64,000 nucleotides of DNA, taken from NCBI GenBank assembly GCA_963666805.2, contig CAXXWR010000006.1:248001-312000 (forward strand), in the 5' to 3' direction. Position 1 is the first letter of the stretch, and each line of letters opens with the position of its first letter. This DNA is from Fusibacter sp963666805. Lineage in GTDB: Bacteria > Bacillota > Clostridia > Peptostreptococcales > Acidaminobacteraceae. Shown here in pieces: positions 1 through 8,854 of the stretch. The notes under the pieces are model-generated. The model saw nothing but the letters and a program-made list of their open reading frames with translations. It was not told where the DNA came from and ran no database searches. The position numbers and the translations under genes were made by a program.

Positions 1-1149
1 GCTATTCTTAATAGACTCTTTAACCGCCTTTTGACTCACTTCAAGTTTATTCATAACATCGTCTTGGTTTCCTTTGACTTCACCTGCCACTTTAATTGAG
101 TCATCAGCCAGTTTATTAACCTTATCTGCATTGTCGTTAAGTACGGTGGATAACTGATGAACATCACTTAAAATATCCCCAGACATCGTCTCAATTGACT
201 GCAGTGTACTGTTGATTTCTTCCATTCCCGCTGTTAGCTCACTCATTGTATTAACAATATTTCTCGTTGCTATTTTAGATCCTTCAACTTCTGTATTAAT
301 AATTTCTGTTGATCCATTAATAGAAGATGACCCTTCATTAATTTGAATCATTGCATTTTGGAGAGAATCCATAAATTGATTAACCGCTCTAATCACTTCA
401 CCGATTTCATCTTCTGTCGTTTGGTCTAATCGAATGGTTAAATCGCCTTTATTTTGCTTTATTTTTTCAACAATCATTTTAAGCTGATTTGCAATCGTTA
501 CAACCGGTGTAACGACACTTGTTTTGAGACGTAAATAGCCAAAGATGATTCCTATCAAAAAGAGCAGTGAGAGTCCCCAGATGAATATCGTCGACCGCAT
601 CAAGCGACCATTGTTAACTGTCATTTCATGATTAATGGCCTTATCAAGAACGCTCTCATAGTCGGCTTCTGCTCCTTTGACTTTTGCAAGCTCCGCTTTA
701 GTGACTTCCATATCAATTTGATTTCCCTGATTCATTTGTTGCTCAAATTCATCAGCCAGCTGGTTAAGCGATTGGTAATAGGGTAAGACTGCCGTAGAAA
801 GGGTCTCATTCATCATAACAACTGCCGCATTGTCATTAAGGGTTTTCATAGTATCAATAAGGCTTCTAAAATGGGCTATACTCTCCCCTACCGTTGAAAT
901 AGACTCACTACTAGATGCTTGATAATTCCCATCCTCTTGAAAGATTGTTTGAAGTTCAATGGCAATGCTATCCATTGTTTCATTCAGGTCAATTCTTTGC
1001 TTTTCTATAGGTAATAAATGTTCTGACATAATTCGGGAAGACAACTTAACTTGTGAATTAGTCACCCCAGATAAAATAGCGTTAAGACTAAAAATAATGA
1101 CTAAAATTAAGAAAACTTGAACCAATTTCAAATTAATCGATTTTTTCAT
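1..1149 (-). CDS. Methyl-accepting chemotaxis protein, 3' end outside window
   Basis: Membrane chemoreceptor passing extracellular signals to CheA/CheW. From the ATG at 1149 the frame stays open for 383 codons to the window edge. It shows an N-terminal signal-anchor helix, an extracellular helical region of about 130 residues rich in polar residues (four-helix-bundle-like), a second membrane helix near residues 190-210, a HAMP region with the D-E-I-G-E motif, then the start of the signalling coiled coil. The conserved hairpin tip lies beyond the edge, so the adaptor-binding part is not seen. The start is set by a GGGGG ribosome site 5 nt upstream. A TGC-TATAAT extended -10 lies near 1190-1200. 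The ligand cannot be inferred. It is transcribed in the same direction as the atp operon but separated from it by a terminator. Confidence 0.88.
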   Translation of the reverse strand, partial: MKKSINLKLVQVFLILVIIFSLNAILSGVTNSQVKLSSRIMSEHLLPIEKQRIDLNETMDSIAIELQTIFQEDGNYQASSSESISTVGESIAHFRSLIDTMKTLNDNAAVVMMNETLSTAVLPYYQSLNQLADEFEQQMNQGNQIDMEVTKAELAKVKGAEADYESVLDKAINHEMTVNNGRLMRSTIFIWGLSLLFLIGIIFGYLRLKTSVVTPVVTIANQLKMIVEKIKQNKGDLTIRLDQTTEDEIGEVIRAVNQFMDSLQNAMIQINEGSSSINGSTEIINTEVEGSKIATRNIVNTMSELTAGMEEINSTLQSIETMSGDILSDVHQLSTVLNDNADKVNKLADDSIKVAGEVKGNQDDVMNKLEVSQKAVKESIKNS

Positions 1150-1280
1150 ATTTTCCCCCACTTAATATTATATATATGTAGTTCGTCATCCAAATTATAG
1201 CATTTGAGAAATAGTCTATATATCATTATTTTACTGTCTATCACATTTTTTTAACATCTTTCCTTACATTATTAACATAA

Positions 1281-1322
1281 AAAAAGACCGCCACTCATAT
1301 AAGATGGGTGATCAGTCTTTTA
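1281..1322 (-). terminator. Intrinsic terminator of the atp operon
   Basis: On the minus strand an AAAGAC...GTCTTT stem with an inner CACCCAT/ATGAGTG arm ends in a run of seven T. It lies about 20 nt after the atpC stop and separates the atp operon from the chemoreceptor gene. Confidence 0.85.
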
Positions 1323-1341
1323 TTGCTCAATGCTTATTTTA

Positions 1342-1749
1342 TTAATTTCTGTTGTAAAGTCTTATACGATTTGTTGCACGTTCAAGTGCCATTCTCGCTC
1401 TAAGAACATCCACACCTTTAGCAGCACCTTCTTTGATTCTCTCTTCAGCACGCTCTTTAGCAGCGACTGCACGATCAATATCAATTTGATCAATCCATTC
1501 TGCTGCATCAGTGATAATGGTCAGTTTTTCTTCGGTCTGTGTTAAAAAACCGCCCGAACAAGTCGCCCATTTGAATTCACCGTCAATTTTAATTCGCAAG
1601 CTTCCAATTTTAATAGGTGCAACAAGAGGTTCATGGTCATACAAAATTCCTACGTCTCCTTCTGTTGTTTTAATAATCACCATTTCTGATTCACCTTCAA
1701 AAAAGTTTGAATCTGGCGTAACAACTTCAAGATTGAATTTTTTGCCCAT
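1342..1749 (-). CDS. atpC: F1F0 ATP synthase epsilon subunit
   Basis: Central-stalk subunit of F1 that couples and inhibits the motor. The protein of about 135 residues has the N-terminal beta-sandwich (F-N-L-E-V-V-T-P start, G-D-x-G-I-L-Y-x-H-E-P motif) and a C-terminal two-helix region rich in Arg/Glu (R-A-x-x-A-L-E-R-A-x-N-R). It is the last gene of the operon, 11 nt after atpD. An in-frame GTG one codon earlier (1752) is possible, but the GGGGG ribosome site is 7 nt from the ATG at 1749, so I prefer the ATG. Confidence 0.96.
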   Translation of the reverse strand: MGKKFNLEVVTPDSNFFEGESEMVIIKTTEGDVGILYDHEPLVAPIKIGSLRIKIDGEFKWATCSGGFLTQTEEKLTIITDAAEWIDQIDIDRAVAAKERAEERIKEGAAKGVDVLRARMALERATNRIRLYNRN

Positions 1750-1760
1750 CACTTCACCCC

Positions 1761-3164
1761 CTATGCTTGACTGTTCTTATATTTTTCTACAACCTCATCA
1801 ATTGATCCGCAGAATAAGAACATTTGCTCAGGAATATCATCATGTTCACCATCAAGAATCTCTTTGAAGCTTCTCACGGTTTCTTTGATTGGAACATATT
1901 TTCCATCATATCCTGTAAATTGTTCTGCAACTGTAAATGGTTGAGACAAGAATCTTTGTACCTTACGTGCTCTACTTACAACCAATTTATCATCATCAGA
2001 TAATTCATCCATACCAAGGATCGCAATAATATCTTGAAGTTCATTGTAGCGTTGTAAAATTTCTTGAACACGTCTGGCAACCGTATAATGTTCATTTCCG
2101 ACAACATCAGGTGTCAAAATACGTGAGTTTGATTCAAGTGGATCTACCGCAGGATAAATCCCAAGTTCAGAAATTTTACGTGAAAGTACAGTGGTTGCAT
2201 CAAGATGGGTAAATGTTGCAGCTGGTGCAGGGTCAGTCAAGTCATCGGCAGGAACGTATACAGCTTGTACAGATGTAACGGAACCTTTCGTTGTCGATGT
2301 GATTCTCTCTTGAAGTGAACCCATATCAGTTGCAAGTGTTGGTTGGTAACCAACCGCAGAAGGCATACGACCTAAAAGGGCCGATACTTCCGAACCTGCT
2401 TGTGTAAATCTAAAGATATTATCAATGAAAAGAAGAACATCCTTTCCTTCTTGATCTCTAAAATATTCAGCCATTGTCAGTCCTGTTAAAGCAACTCTCA
2501 TTCTGGCTCCCGGTGGTTCATTCATTTGACCAAACACAAGTGTTGTTTTATCAAGAACACCTGATTCCATCATTTCATAATAAAGGTCGTTACCTTCTCT
2601 GGTTCTTTCACCAACACCGGCAAATACCGATAACCCACCATGATTGGTTGCTATATTGTTGATTAGTTCTTGAATAAGAACAGTTTTACCAACACCGGCA
2701 CCACCAAATAGACCGATTTTACCACCTTTAGCATATGGGGCAATAAGGTCTACAACCTTGATACCCGTTTCAAGAATTTCAGAACTAGTCCCTTGCTCTA
2801 CAAAAGAAGGGGCTTGTCTATGAATAGGCCAAAATTCAGCATCTTTACTAGAAATTTGTCCTTTTTCATCTATTGTTTCTCCAAGAACGTTAATTAAACG
2901 TCCGAGTGTTTTTTCCCCAACTGGGACAGAAATAGGCGAACCTGTTGCTACTGCATCGATTCCTCTAATAAGGCCATCAGTAGAACTCATTGCTACAGCT
3001 CTGACTGTGTTATCACCTGTATGTTGCAATACTTCACCAACAACATCGATGTCATTATAGTGAATCTCAATAGCATCATAAATATTAGGAAGCTGATCAG
3101 CTTCAAATCTAATATCGAGTACAGGTCCGATGATTTGAACGACTTTTCCAATCGCTTGATCCAT
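1761..3164 (-). CDS. atpD: F1F0 ATP synthase beta subunit
   Basis: Catalytic F1 subunit (467 aa, normal length). Seen in order: the N-terminal beta-barrel (G-K-V-V-Q-I-I-G-P-V-L-D), the Walker A loop GGAGVGKT near residue 155, the G-E-R-T-R-E-G-N-D motif with the catalytic Glu, the Walker B stretch L-L-F-I-D-N-I-F-R, and the DELSDDDK segment (DELSEED-type) with which epsilon interacts. No key residue is missing. It is separated from atpG by a 114-nt spacer holding a perfect hairpin, the longest gap inside the F1 half of the operon. Confidence 0.98.
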   Translation of the reverse strand: MDQAIGKVVQIIGPVLDIRFEADQLPNIYDAIEIHYNDIDVVGEVLQHTGDNTVRAVAMSSTDGLIRGIDAVATGSPISVPVGEKTLGRLINVLGETIDEKGQISSKDAEFWPIHRQAPSFVEQGTSSEILETGIKVVDLIAPYAKGGKIGLFGGAGVGKTVLIQELINNIATNHGGLSVFAGVGERTREGNDLYYEMMESGVLDKTTLVFGQMNEPPGARMRVALTGLTMAEYFRDQEGKDVLLFIDNIFRFTQAGSEVSALLGRMPSAVGYQPTLATDMGSLQERITSTTKGSVTSVQAVYVPADDLTDPAPAATFTHLDATTVLSRKISELGIYPAVDPLESNSRILTPDVVGNEHYTVARRVQEILQRYNELQDIIAILGMDELSDDDKLVVSRARKVQRFLSQPFTVAEQFTGYDGKYVPIKETVRSFKEILDGEHDDIPEQMFLFCGSIDEVVEKYKNSQA

Positions 3165-3189
3165 ACTCTTTCACTCCCTTCAAATAGTT

Positions 3190-3210
3190 AGAAATGCGCA
3201 CCGCATTTCT
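3190..3210 (-). other. Perfect intercistronic hairpin between atpG and atpD
   Basis: Nine perfectly paired bases (AGAAATGCG/CGCATTTCT) enclose a 3-nt loop in the atpG-atpD spacer. No T-run follows on the minus strand, so it is not an intrinsic terminator. A role in mRNA processing, or in protecting the atpD-atpC message, is inference only. Confidence 0.6.
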
Positions 3211-3278
3211 CCGTCATAGTCACACCTGTATCTCAACACAAAGGTTTGATATGTCGTGATTTTTGACGTTTCTAAGGT

Positions 3279-4142
3279 TTATTTTAGTGCTTCAGCACCA
3301 CCAACAATTTCAGTAATCTCTTGTGTAATCGCCGCTTGTCTTGCTCGGTTATAAGAAAGCGTTAAATCACCAATGATTTCTTCAGCATTATCTGTTGCAT
3401 TTTCCATTGCCATACGTCTGGCTGCTTGTTCAGAAGCAGCTGATTCAACAAGACCACCATAAATAGTGCTTTCAATGTACTTAGGAATAACGTATTCCAG
3501 TACTTCACCAGGTGATGGCTCGTAGTTGACAAACTCTGTAAGTTCATCAAGTTCAACTTCTTGATCTGACCTAGAAATTGGTAAAATTTGAAGTGTTGTC
3601 GCAACCTGAGAAAGGGTACTTTCAAACCGTGAATAAACAAGTTTGACAGCGTCTACCTCTCCTGCATCAAATAATTCAATTGCCTTTTTAGCAATTTGAA
3701 TCGCATGTGCATACTCAGGTGCTTCAGAAATGTATAAATAAGAATCAACAATATTCATATTCATGCCATTATAAACTTCATTGGCTTTTTTACCAATGGC
3801 AATAAACTGCGCATCATCGTGATTGTCAATATCTGAAAGTGCCTCTTTGATAGCATTGACGTTATAGCCGCCACAAAGACCCCTGTCAGAAGTAATCACA
3901 ATATAGAGCGTATTTTTAATGTCGCCTGAATTGACATATTTAAGGTTAATGCTTTTATCAGAAGCGAGAATATCTTGAACCGCTTCAGTGACGGTTTCAA
4001 AATAAGGTTTTGTAATATCCATTCGATTTCTCGCTCTTCTTAATTTAGCTGATGAAACCAGCTCCATTGCTTTGGTGATTTGCATGGTGTTGTTGACACT
4101 GCGTATTTTACGTTTGATGTCACGTGTATTACTTCCAGCCAT
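3279..4142 (-). CDS. atpG: F1F0 ATP synthase gamma subunit
   Basis: Rotor shaft of F1, 287 aa (family about 280-290). The N-terminal coiled-coil helix has the conserved I-K-R-K-I-R-S-V-x-x-T-x-Q-I-T-K-A-M signature. The T-S-D-R-G-L-C-G-G-Y-N motif follows near residue 85-95, and the C-terminal helix ends in R-Q-A-A-I-T-Q-E-I-T-E-I-V-G-G-A-x-A-L. It lies 24 nt downstream of atpA with the usual order alpha-gamma-beta-epsilon. Its start (MAGSNTRDIKRK) has an AGGAGGCG ribosome site just upstream. Confidence 0.98.
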   Translation of the reverse strand: MAGSNTRDIKRKIRSVNNTMQITKAMELVSSAKLRRARNRMDITKPYFETVTEAVQDILASDKSINLKYVNSGDIKNTLYIVITSDRGLCGGYNVNAIKEALSDIDNHDDAQFIAIGKKANEVYNGMNMNIVDSYLYISEAPEYAHAIQIAKKAIELFDAGEVDAVKLVYSRFESTLSQVATTLQILPISRSDQEVELDELTEFVNYEPSPGEVLEYVIPKYIESTIYGGLVESAASEQAARRMAMENATDNAEEIIGDLTLSYNRARQAAITQEITEIVGGAEALK

Positions 4143-4166
4143 TTAATCGCCTCCTACAATGGATCC

Positions 4167-5678
4167 CTATTGAGGGATAAAACTCTTCTTAAATTCAGCA
4201 ATTGCAGCTACTAATTTTTGATCCATTTCATCAGAAATAACACCTGATTCAACAATCGATTGACCGATTTCTGGATGTTGCACTCTTAAGTGTTCTCTTA
4301 AACCTGATTCAAAGGCAGTGATTTGATCAACATCTACATCAGACATGTGTCTGTTAACAACCGCATAAATAATCATAACTTGTTCTTCAACAGGCATTGG
4401 ATTGTATTGAGATTGTTTTAAGATTTCCATCAAACGTTCCCCATGTTCAAGCGTTGCTTTGGTTTCTTTATCGAGTTCAGACCCGAATTGAGAAAAGGCA
4501 GCAAGCTCTCTGTACTGAGCAAGTTCAAGTTTGATTTTACTAGCTACTTTTTTCATTGCCTTAATTTGCGCTGCACCACCAACACGTGATACAGAAATCC
4601 CTGGGTTAACCGCAGGTCTTTGACCAGAGAAGAATAACTCTGATTCAAGATAAATCTGTCCGTCAGTGATTGAAATAACATTTGTAGGAATGTAAGCTGC
4701 AACGTCACCTGCTTGTGTTTCGATAATTGGAAGGGCTGTAATTGAACCGCCACCTAATTTATCGCTCAGTTTCGCTGCTCTTTCAAGGAGTCTACTATGA
4801 AGGTAGAATACATCCCCTGGGAAAGCTTCACGTCCTGGAGGTCTTCTCAAAAGCAAAGACATTGCACGGTAAGCCACCGCATGTTTCGAGAGGTCATCAT
4901 AGACAATCAAAACGTGTTTTCCGTTATACATTAATTCTTCAGCCATTGCTACACCTGAATAAGGGGCAATATATTGAAGAGGCGCTGGATCTGCAGCAGA
5001 GGCAGAAACAATACATGTGTAATCCATCGCACCGTGATCTTCTAATTGTTTTACAATTTGCGCAACAGTCGATTGTTTTTGACCAATTGCAACATAAATA
5101 CAGTACACATCTGTATCTTTTTGATTAATAATCGTATCTACTGCGATAGCTGTTTTACCTGTTTGTCTATCGCCGATGATAAGTTCCCTTTGACCTCTAC
5201 CAATAGGAATCATTGAGTCAATGGCTTTAAGTCCTGTTTGTAGTGGTTCAGTTACTGATTTTCTATCAATAACCCCTGAAGCCTTTGCTTCAATCGGTCT
5301 AAACTTATCAGAAGGAATTGGTCCTTTACCATCAAGAGGTTGACCAAGTGAGTTAACCACTCTACCAAAGATGTTTTCACCTACTGGTACTTCAACAACT
5401 CTTTCAGTTCTCTTAACCAAATCGCCTTCTTTAACGTATTCGTCTGATCCAAATAAAACGACACCAACACTATCTTCTTCAAGGTTGAGTACCATGCCGT
5501 AAACTTCGTTAGGAAATTCTAACAGCTCACCTGCCATACATTTTTGTAGGCCATGTACTCTGGCGATACCATCACCAACTTGAATAACTGTACCAGTATC
5601 TTCTACTTGAAGCTTAGACTCATACTTTTTAATCTGTGCTTTAATCACAGAACTAATTTCTTCTGGTCTTAGATTCAT
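4167..5678 (-). CDS. atpA: F1F0 ATP synthase alpha subunit
   Basis: Non-catalytic nucleotide-binding F1 subunit, 503 aa. The P-loop GDRQTGKTA lies near residues 168-176, and the alpha-type segments P-I-G-R-G-Q-R-E-L-I and R-P-A-V-N-P-G-I-S-V-S-R-V-G are present. An in-frame GTG three codons upstream (5687) has its GGGAG almost touching the start codon. The same GGGAG is 10 nt from the ATG at 5678, which also matches the usual MNLRPEEIS N-terminus, so I chose the ATG. It follows atpH by 16 nt. Confidence 0.97.
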   Translation of the reverse strand: MNLRPEEISSVIKAQIKKYESKLQVEDTGTVIQVGDGIARVHGLQKCMAGELLEFPNEVYGMVLNLEEDSVGVVLFGSDEYVKEGDLVKRTERVVEVPVGENIFGRVVNSLGQPLDGKGPIPSDKFRPIEAKASGVIDRKSVTEPLQTGLKAIDSMIPIGRGQRELIIGDRQTGKTAIAVDTIINQKDTDVYCIYVAIGQKQSTVAQIVKQLEDHGAMDYTCIVSASAADPAPLQYIAPYSGVAMAEELMYNGKHVLIVYDDLSKHAVAYRAMSLLLRRPPGREAFPGDVFYLHSRLLERAAKLSDKLGGGSITALPIIETQAGDVAAYIPTNVISITDGQIYLESELFFSGQRPAVNPGISVSRVGGAAQIKAMKKVASKIKLELAQYRELAAFSQFGSELDKETKATLEHGERLMEILKQSQYNPMPVEEQVMIIYAVVNRHMSDVDVDQITAFESGLREHLRVQHPEIGQSIVESGVISDEMDQKLVAAIAEFKKSFIPQ

Positions 5679-5694
5679 GCCTAGCACACTCCCA

Positions 5695-6237
5695 TTAAAC
5701 TATTATTTGAGTTAACTCTTCAAGCATACCTTCTAGTTTATACTTCACTGATCCATCAATCACACGGTCATCAAAACGAATGATTAATCCGCCCAAAATA
5801 GCTGGACTAACAAGGGTTGAAACGATCACTTTTTTTCCTGTTTTGTTCTTGATTTTTTCAGTGAGTCTTGAAAGATCTTCTTCAGATAAAGGATAGACAG
5901 ATTCTACTGTCACCTTTAAGATATCTCTAAATGTATCCACTTTTTTATCGAAGGCACTCTTAATTTCTAACACACTACCCACTCTCTTCTTGTCAAAAAG
6001 AACATAAAAGAAATTGAGTAACGTTTCAGAAATCTTGTCTGCAAACGTTTCTTTGAACACCGCTTTTTTATCATTGAGATTAATTTGAGGTGTTTTGAGT
6101 ATTTCATAAAAATCTGGATATTCTTCAATACACGCTGCAACGAAATCAAATTCTTCACAAATTTGATCGAGTTGATTTAATTCCTGTGCCGCCTCAAATA
6201 AGGCTTCCGAATAAGTTTTGCTTACTAATTCTGCCAT
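5695..6237 (-). CDS. atpH: F1F0 ATP synthase delta subunit
   Basis: Peripheral-stalk subunit that joins F1 to the b dimer (180 aa, normal). It has the N-terminal helical domain (Y-S-E-A-L-F-E-A-A start) and the C-terminal motif G-G-L-I-I-R-F-D-D-R-V-I-D-G-S-V-K-Y-K-L, typical of the family. The start overlaps the end of atpF by 13 nt, so the two are probably translationally coupled. Confidence 0.96.
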   Translation of the reverse strand: MAELVSKTYSEALFEAAQELNQLDQICEEFDFVAACIEEYPDFYEILKTPQINLNDKKAVFKETFADKISETLLNFFYVLFDKKRVGSVLEIKSAFDKKVDTFRDILKVTVESVYPLSEEDLSRLTEKIKNKTGKKVIVSTLVSPAILGGLIIRFDDRVIDGSVKYKLEGMLEELTQIIV

Positions 6238-6749
6238 TGTGCGTCACCTACTTCACTGATGAACTTATCTACAAGTTCCTTATGTGCTGCTTCATCGAGG
6301 TCTTTTTCAACGACTTTTGAAGCTGCCATGACAGTAAGTTCAGAAATTTGGTCTTTGAGTTCATTAACTGCTTTAACACGTTCTCTTTCGAGTTCTCTGT
6401 GTGCATTAACTTTCATTTTATCAACTTCAGATTCTGCAGTTTTTACAATTTCGAAAGCTCTGTTCTCAGCTCTCGCCGTATGATCTTTGATAATTTCTTT
6501 TCCTTCTTCATCAGCAGCTTGGAGTTTTTCTTCATACTGTGATTTGAGGGCTAAAGCTTCATCTTCAACCTTTTGAGCCTCGCTAATCTGATCTTTAATT
6601 TCTTTTTCTCGTTTTGCCATAAACTCAGTCACTGGCTTAAATAAAAAATGTTTTAAAATCAAATATAGGATAATTGTATTAATCAATTGGAAGACAAAAG
6701 TCATATCCGGATGAACAAGACCCAAACGTAAGGCTAATTCCGTATGCAT
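6225..6749 (-). CDS. atpF: F1F0 ATP synthase b subunit
   Basis: Peripheral-stalk b subunit, 174 aa: one N-terminal membrane helix (about residues 15-35, F-V-F-Q-L-I-N-T-I-I-L-Y-L-I-L) followed by a long charged coiled coil rich in Glu/Lys/Ala. A longer reading starts at a TTG at 6767, but that segment contains the AAAGGAGG ribosome site itself, 5 nt before the ATG at 6749, so the protein begins MHTELALRLG. It overlaps atpH at its 3' end. Confidence 0.95.
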   Translation of the reverse strand: MHTELALRLGLVHPDMTFVFQLINTIILYLILKHFLFKPVTEFMAKREKEIKDQISEAQKVEDEALALKSQYEEKLQAADEEGKEIIKDHTARAENRAFEIVKTAESEVDKMKVNAHRELERERVKAVNELKDQISELTVMAASKVVEKDLDEAAHKELVDKFISEVGDAQWQN

Positions 6750-6789
6750 ATTTACCTCCTTTTTCAAGGATTATCAATCCTATATTTTT

Positions 6790-7056
6790 TTACAACATAC
6801 CCACTAATGGATTTGCAAATAATAAGATAAGTGCAACAACAAGACCGTAAATACCTGTTGTTTCGGCAACCGCTGCACCCAGTAACATAGTTCTAACAAT
6901 ATCGCCTTGAGCTTCAGGTTGTCTACCAACACCTTCTGCCCCTTTACCTGCTGCAAATCCTTGACCAATACCAGGGCCAATCCCTGCGATCATAGCAAGC
7001 CCAGCACCAATTGCTGATGCTGCTAGAATTAAAGCTTTTCCTGAAATAGGTTCCAT
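6790..7056 (-). CDS. atpE: F0 c subunit, single hairpin, Na+-type ligands
   Basis: Rotor-ring subunit of 88 aa with two membrane helices joined by the polar R-Q-P-E loop. The ion site reads Gln32, Val63, Glu65, Thr66, with Thr67 and Tyr70, the Na+-coordinating set known from Ilyobacter and Acetobacterium c subunits (P-G-I-G-Q in helix 1, A-E-T-T-G-I-Y in helix 2). This supports Na+ as coupling ion; the sequence shows ligands, not transport. It sits directly downstream of the double-hairpin c gene, so the ring may contain both forms. Confidence 0.97.
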   Translation of the reverse strand: MEPISGKALILAASAIGAGLAMIAGIGPGIGQGFAAGKGAEGVGRQPEAQGDIVRTMLLGAAVAETTGIYGLVVALILLFANPLVGML

Positions 7057-7104
7057 AAAAATTTCCTCCTTTAATTAAATACAAAGAAATAATATTTCAT
7101 TCTT

Positions 7105-7665
7105 TTAAAATCCAGCTAGATTTATTAGTGGATTTGCAAATAATAACACCAGTGAAATAACCAGTGCGTAAATACCTGTTGTCTGTGCAACAGCTTGACC
7201 TACTAACATTGTTCTTACAACAAGCGGTTGTAGTTTTGGTCTCTTCCCTACTGCTTCTGTACCTTTACCCGCAGCATAACCTTGACCAATACCCGGCCCA
7301 ATTCCTGCAATCATTGAGATTCCAGCTGCAATAGCTGAAGCCATAATCACGAGTGCAGAACCTTCCGCATTAAGTAGAGGATTCCCAAATAACATAATTA
7401 GAGCCACAACCAGTGCTAAAATACCAGATGTTTCAGCAACCGCTGCACCCAGTAACATGACCATCGTCGTGTTCCTTTGGCTTTTGGGATTTCTAGATAC
7501 TGCTTCTGCGCCCTTACCTGCCGCATATCCTTGTCCAATGCCAGGGCCAATTCCTGCAATCATGGCGAAGCCTGCTCCAATTGCAGATGCCGCTAAAACA
7601 AGCACCTTTGGATCATAGCTCATCAACCAGTTGAGGAATTTCATAATAAAGTTGGTTGAATCCAT
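7105..7665 (-). CDS. atpE: F0 c subunit, fused double hairpin with one inactive site
   Basis: This 186-aa protein is two c-type hairpins in tandem (four membrane helices). Both have the P-G-I-G-Q helix-1 motif (Gln45 and Gln128). Helix 2 carries the ion-binding carboxylate in repeat 1 (A-E78-T-S), but Gln in repeat 2 (A-Q161-T-T). The same arrangement is known for subunit c1 of Acetobacterium woodii, where it enters a mixed F/V-type ring with fewer ion sites. The N-terminus has a 20-residue extension with no counterpart in the neighbouring c gene. I chose the ATG at 7665 over the in-frame GTG at 7674 because AAGGGG lies 8 nt from the ATG. Confidence 0.95.
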   Translation of the reverse strand: MDSTNFIMKFLNWLMSYDPKVLVLAASAIGAGFAMIAGIGPGIGQGYAAGKGAEAVSRNPKSQRNTTMVMLLGAAVAETSGILALVVALIMLFGNPLLNAEGSALVIMASAIAAGISMIAGIGPGIGQGYAAGKGTEAVGKRPKLQPLVVRTMLVGQAVAQTTGIYALVISLVLLFANPLINLAGF

Positions 7666-7698
7666 TTTTTTCACCCCTTCTCGGTTTTTGTCTCACAA

Positions 7699-8400
7699 TT
7701 ATTCCATTGCTCCTGAGATAAATACCATTGTTAGCATTGTGAAGATAAACGACTGCAACAATCCTGAGAATACATCAAAATAAGCATGTAAAACTGCAGG
7801 TACACCGGTTGCAAATATTGGAGCACCAATATGAAGTACTGCCTCAGTTAATGATCCAAATGCACCATATACAAGGCTCATAATGATCATACCCGCAACG
7901 ATGTTACCAAATAAACGAAAACTCAAAGAGACGGGATTCGCAATTTCACCAATAATGTTAAGTGGTAATAACAATGGAATCGGCTCTGCAAGTGATTTAC
8001 CATAACCCAAAGGTCCTTTTGATTTAACACCAAAGAACTGCGTTAACACGAATGTCATAATGGCTAAGCATAATGTTGTATTCAAATCTGCAGTTGGTGG
8101 TCTCAAGCCTAAAAGTCCGATTAAGTTGGCAATTGCCAAATAAATCAATAGCGTTCCCATATAAGGTGCAAAAGCTGCATTGTTTTCACCCATCGTGTCT
8201 TTAGTTAAGTTGTTAATGGTTTTAACCAATGTTTCAACAACCAACTGAAGACCTTTTGCTTCTTTTTTCAAATTACGGGTTGCAAAAATTGAAAAAATAA
8301 GCAATACAAGCATAATCAGCCAAGTTACGGTAACTGTTTCTGTAACTGGGATATCGCCTATATGAAATGCAATACGTGGTCCAAATCCTTCACTGCCCAC
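7699..8400 (-). CDS. atpB: F1F0 ATP synthase a subunit
   Basis: Stator channel subunit with five to six membrane helices. The fourth-fifth helix region reads L-S-F-R-L-F-G-N-I-V-A-G and contains the essential stator Arg; the C-terminal helix Q-S-F-I-F-T-M-L-T is conserved. The start is ambiguous. AGGAGG directly abuts the ATG at 8409 (no spacer) but is 9 nt from the GTG at 8400, which gives MGSEGFGPRIAF. I therefore chose the GTG; a still longer reading to 8469 has no support. Either start overlaps the end of atpI. Confidence 0.93.
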   Translation of the reverse strand: MGSEGFGPRIAFHIGDIPVTETVTVTWLIMLVLLIFSIFATRNLKKEAKGLQLVVETLVKTINNLTKDTMGENNAAFAPYMGTLLIYLAIANLIGLLGLRPPTADLNTTLCLAIMTFVLTQFFGVKSKGPLGYGKSLAEPIPLLLPLNIIGEIANPVSLSFRLFGNIVAGMIIMSLVYGAFGSLTEAVLHIGAPIFATGVPAVLHAYFDVFSGLLQSFIFTMLTMVFISGAME

Positions 8401-8809
8401 TAGGTTCATCCTCCTTTCTTTTAATGATGTTTTTGAAATATGATTTATCGTTAAAAAGATTGGTAGCATAAATAATAATTTTTATCAAAGACAATCCTAC
8501 GACAGTCCCTAAGATATGGATATAAGGTGCTACTATCGAAACGTAAACAACAATAGCTGTAATAATATATCGAATAAAATAGTTTCTCGTCGTGTAGCCT
8601 TGTGCCTTGCCTGGCGGCATATTCACTGCACGTTTTAGCGTAACGCCTAATGCTAAAAAATGGAGTGCACTTACTGCTGAACCAAAAATAACACCTAAAA
8701 TAAAGGGTAGTGGTTCATTCATTAATGCAAAACTTAAGCCTATAATCACGAGAACAGTGACTGCTAGAACGCCTATGATTTTTTTTTCTAAAGATTTCAC
8801 ACTTTCCAT
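8390..8809 (-). CDS. atpI: ATP synthase subunit I family protein
   Basis: Small membrane protein of 139 aa with about four helices, found at the head of atp operons. In other bacteria AtpI helps c-ring assembly and may affect Mg2+ supply. The helices run near residues 12-30, 35-55, 80-100 and 102-120, followed by a charged C-terminal tail (K-R-K-E-D-E). Its stop overlaps the atpB ribosome-site/start region. The assignment rests on position and topology, as the family is poorly conserved. Confidence 0.8.
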   Translation of the reverse strand: MESVKSLEKKIIGVLAVTVLVIIGLSFALMNEPLPFILGVIFGSAVSALHFLALGVTLKRAVNMPPGKAQGYTTRNYFIRYIITAIVVYVSIVAPYIHILGTVVGLSLIKIIIYATNLFNDKSYFKNIIKRKEDEPSGQ

Positions 8810-8845
8810 TTTAAGCCCACTCTTTCCTGAATAATCACACGCTAT

Positions 8846-8854
8846 ATTATAACA
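8846..8854 (-). promoter_or_regulatory. Candidate internal extended -10 promoter of atpI-B-E
   Basis: TGT-TATAAT reads on the minus strand in the 200-nt spacer between atpZ and atpI, about 35 nt before the atpI start. No good -35 box is seen at 16-18 bp. The rest of the spacer shows no other feature. Confidence 0.35.

Noticed and set aside
1330..1867. Plus-strand reading frames across atpC and atpD
   Set aside because: They are antisense to well-conserved ATP synthase genes and have no family features of their own.
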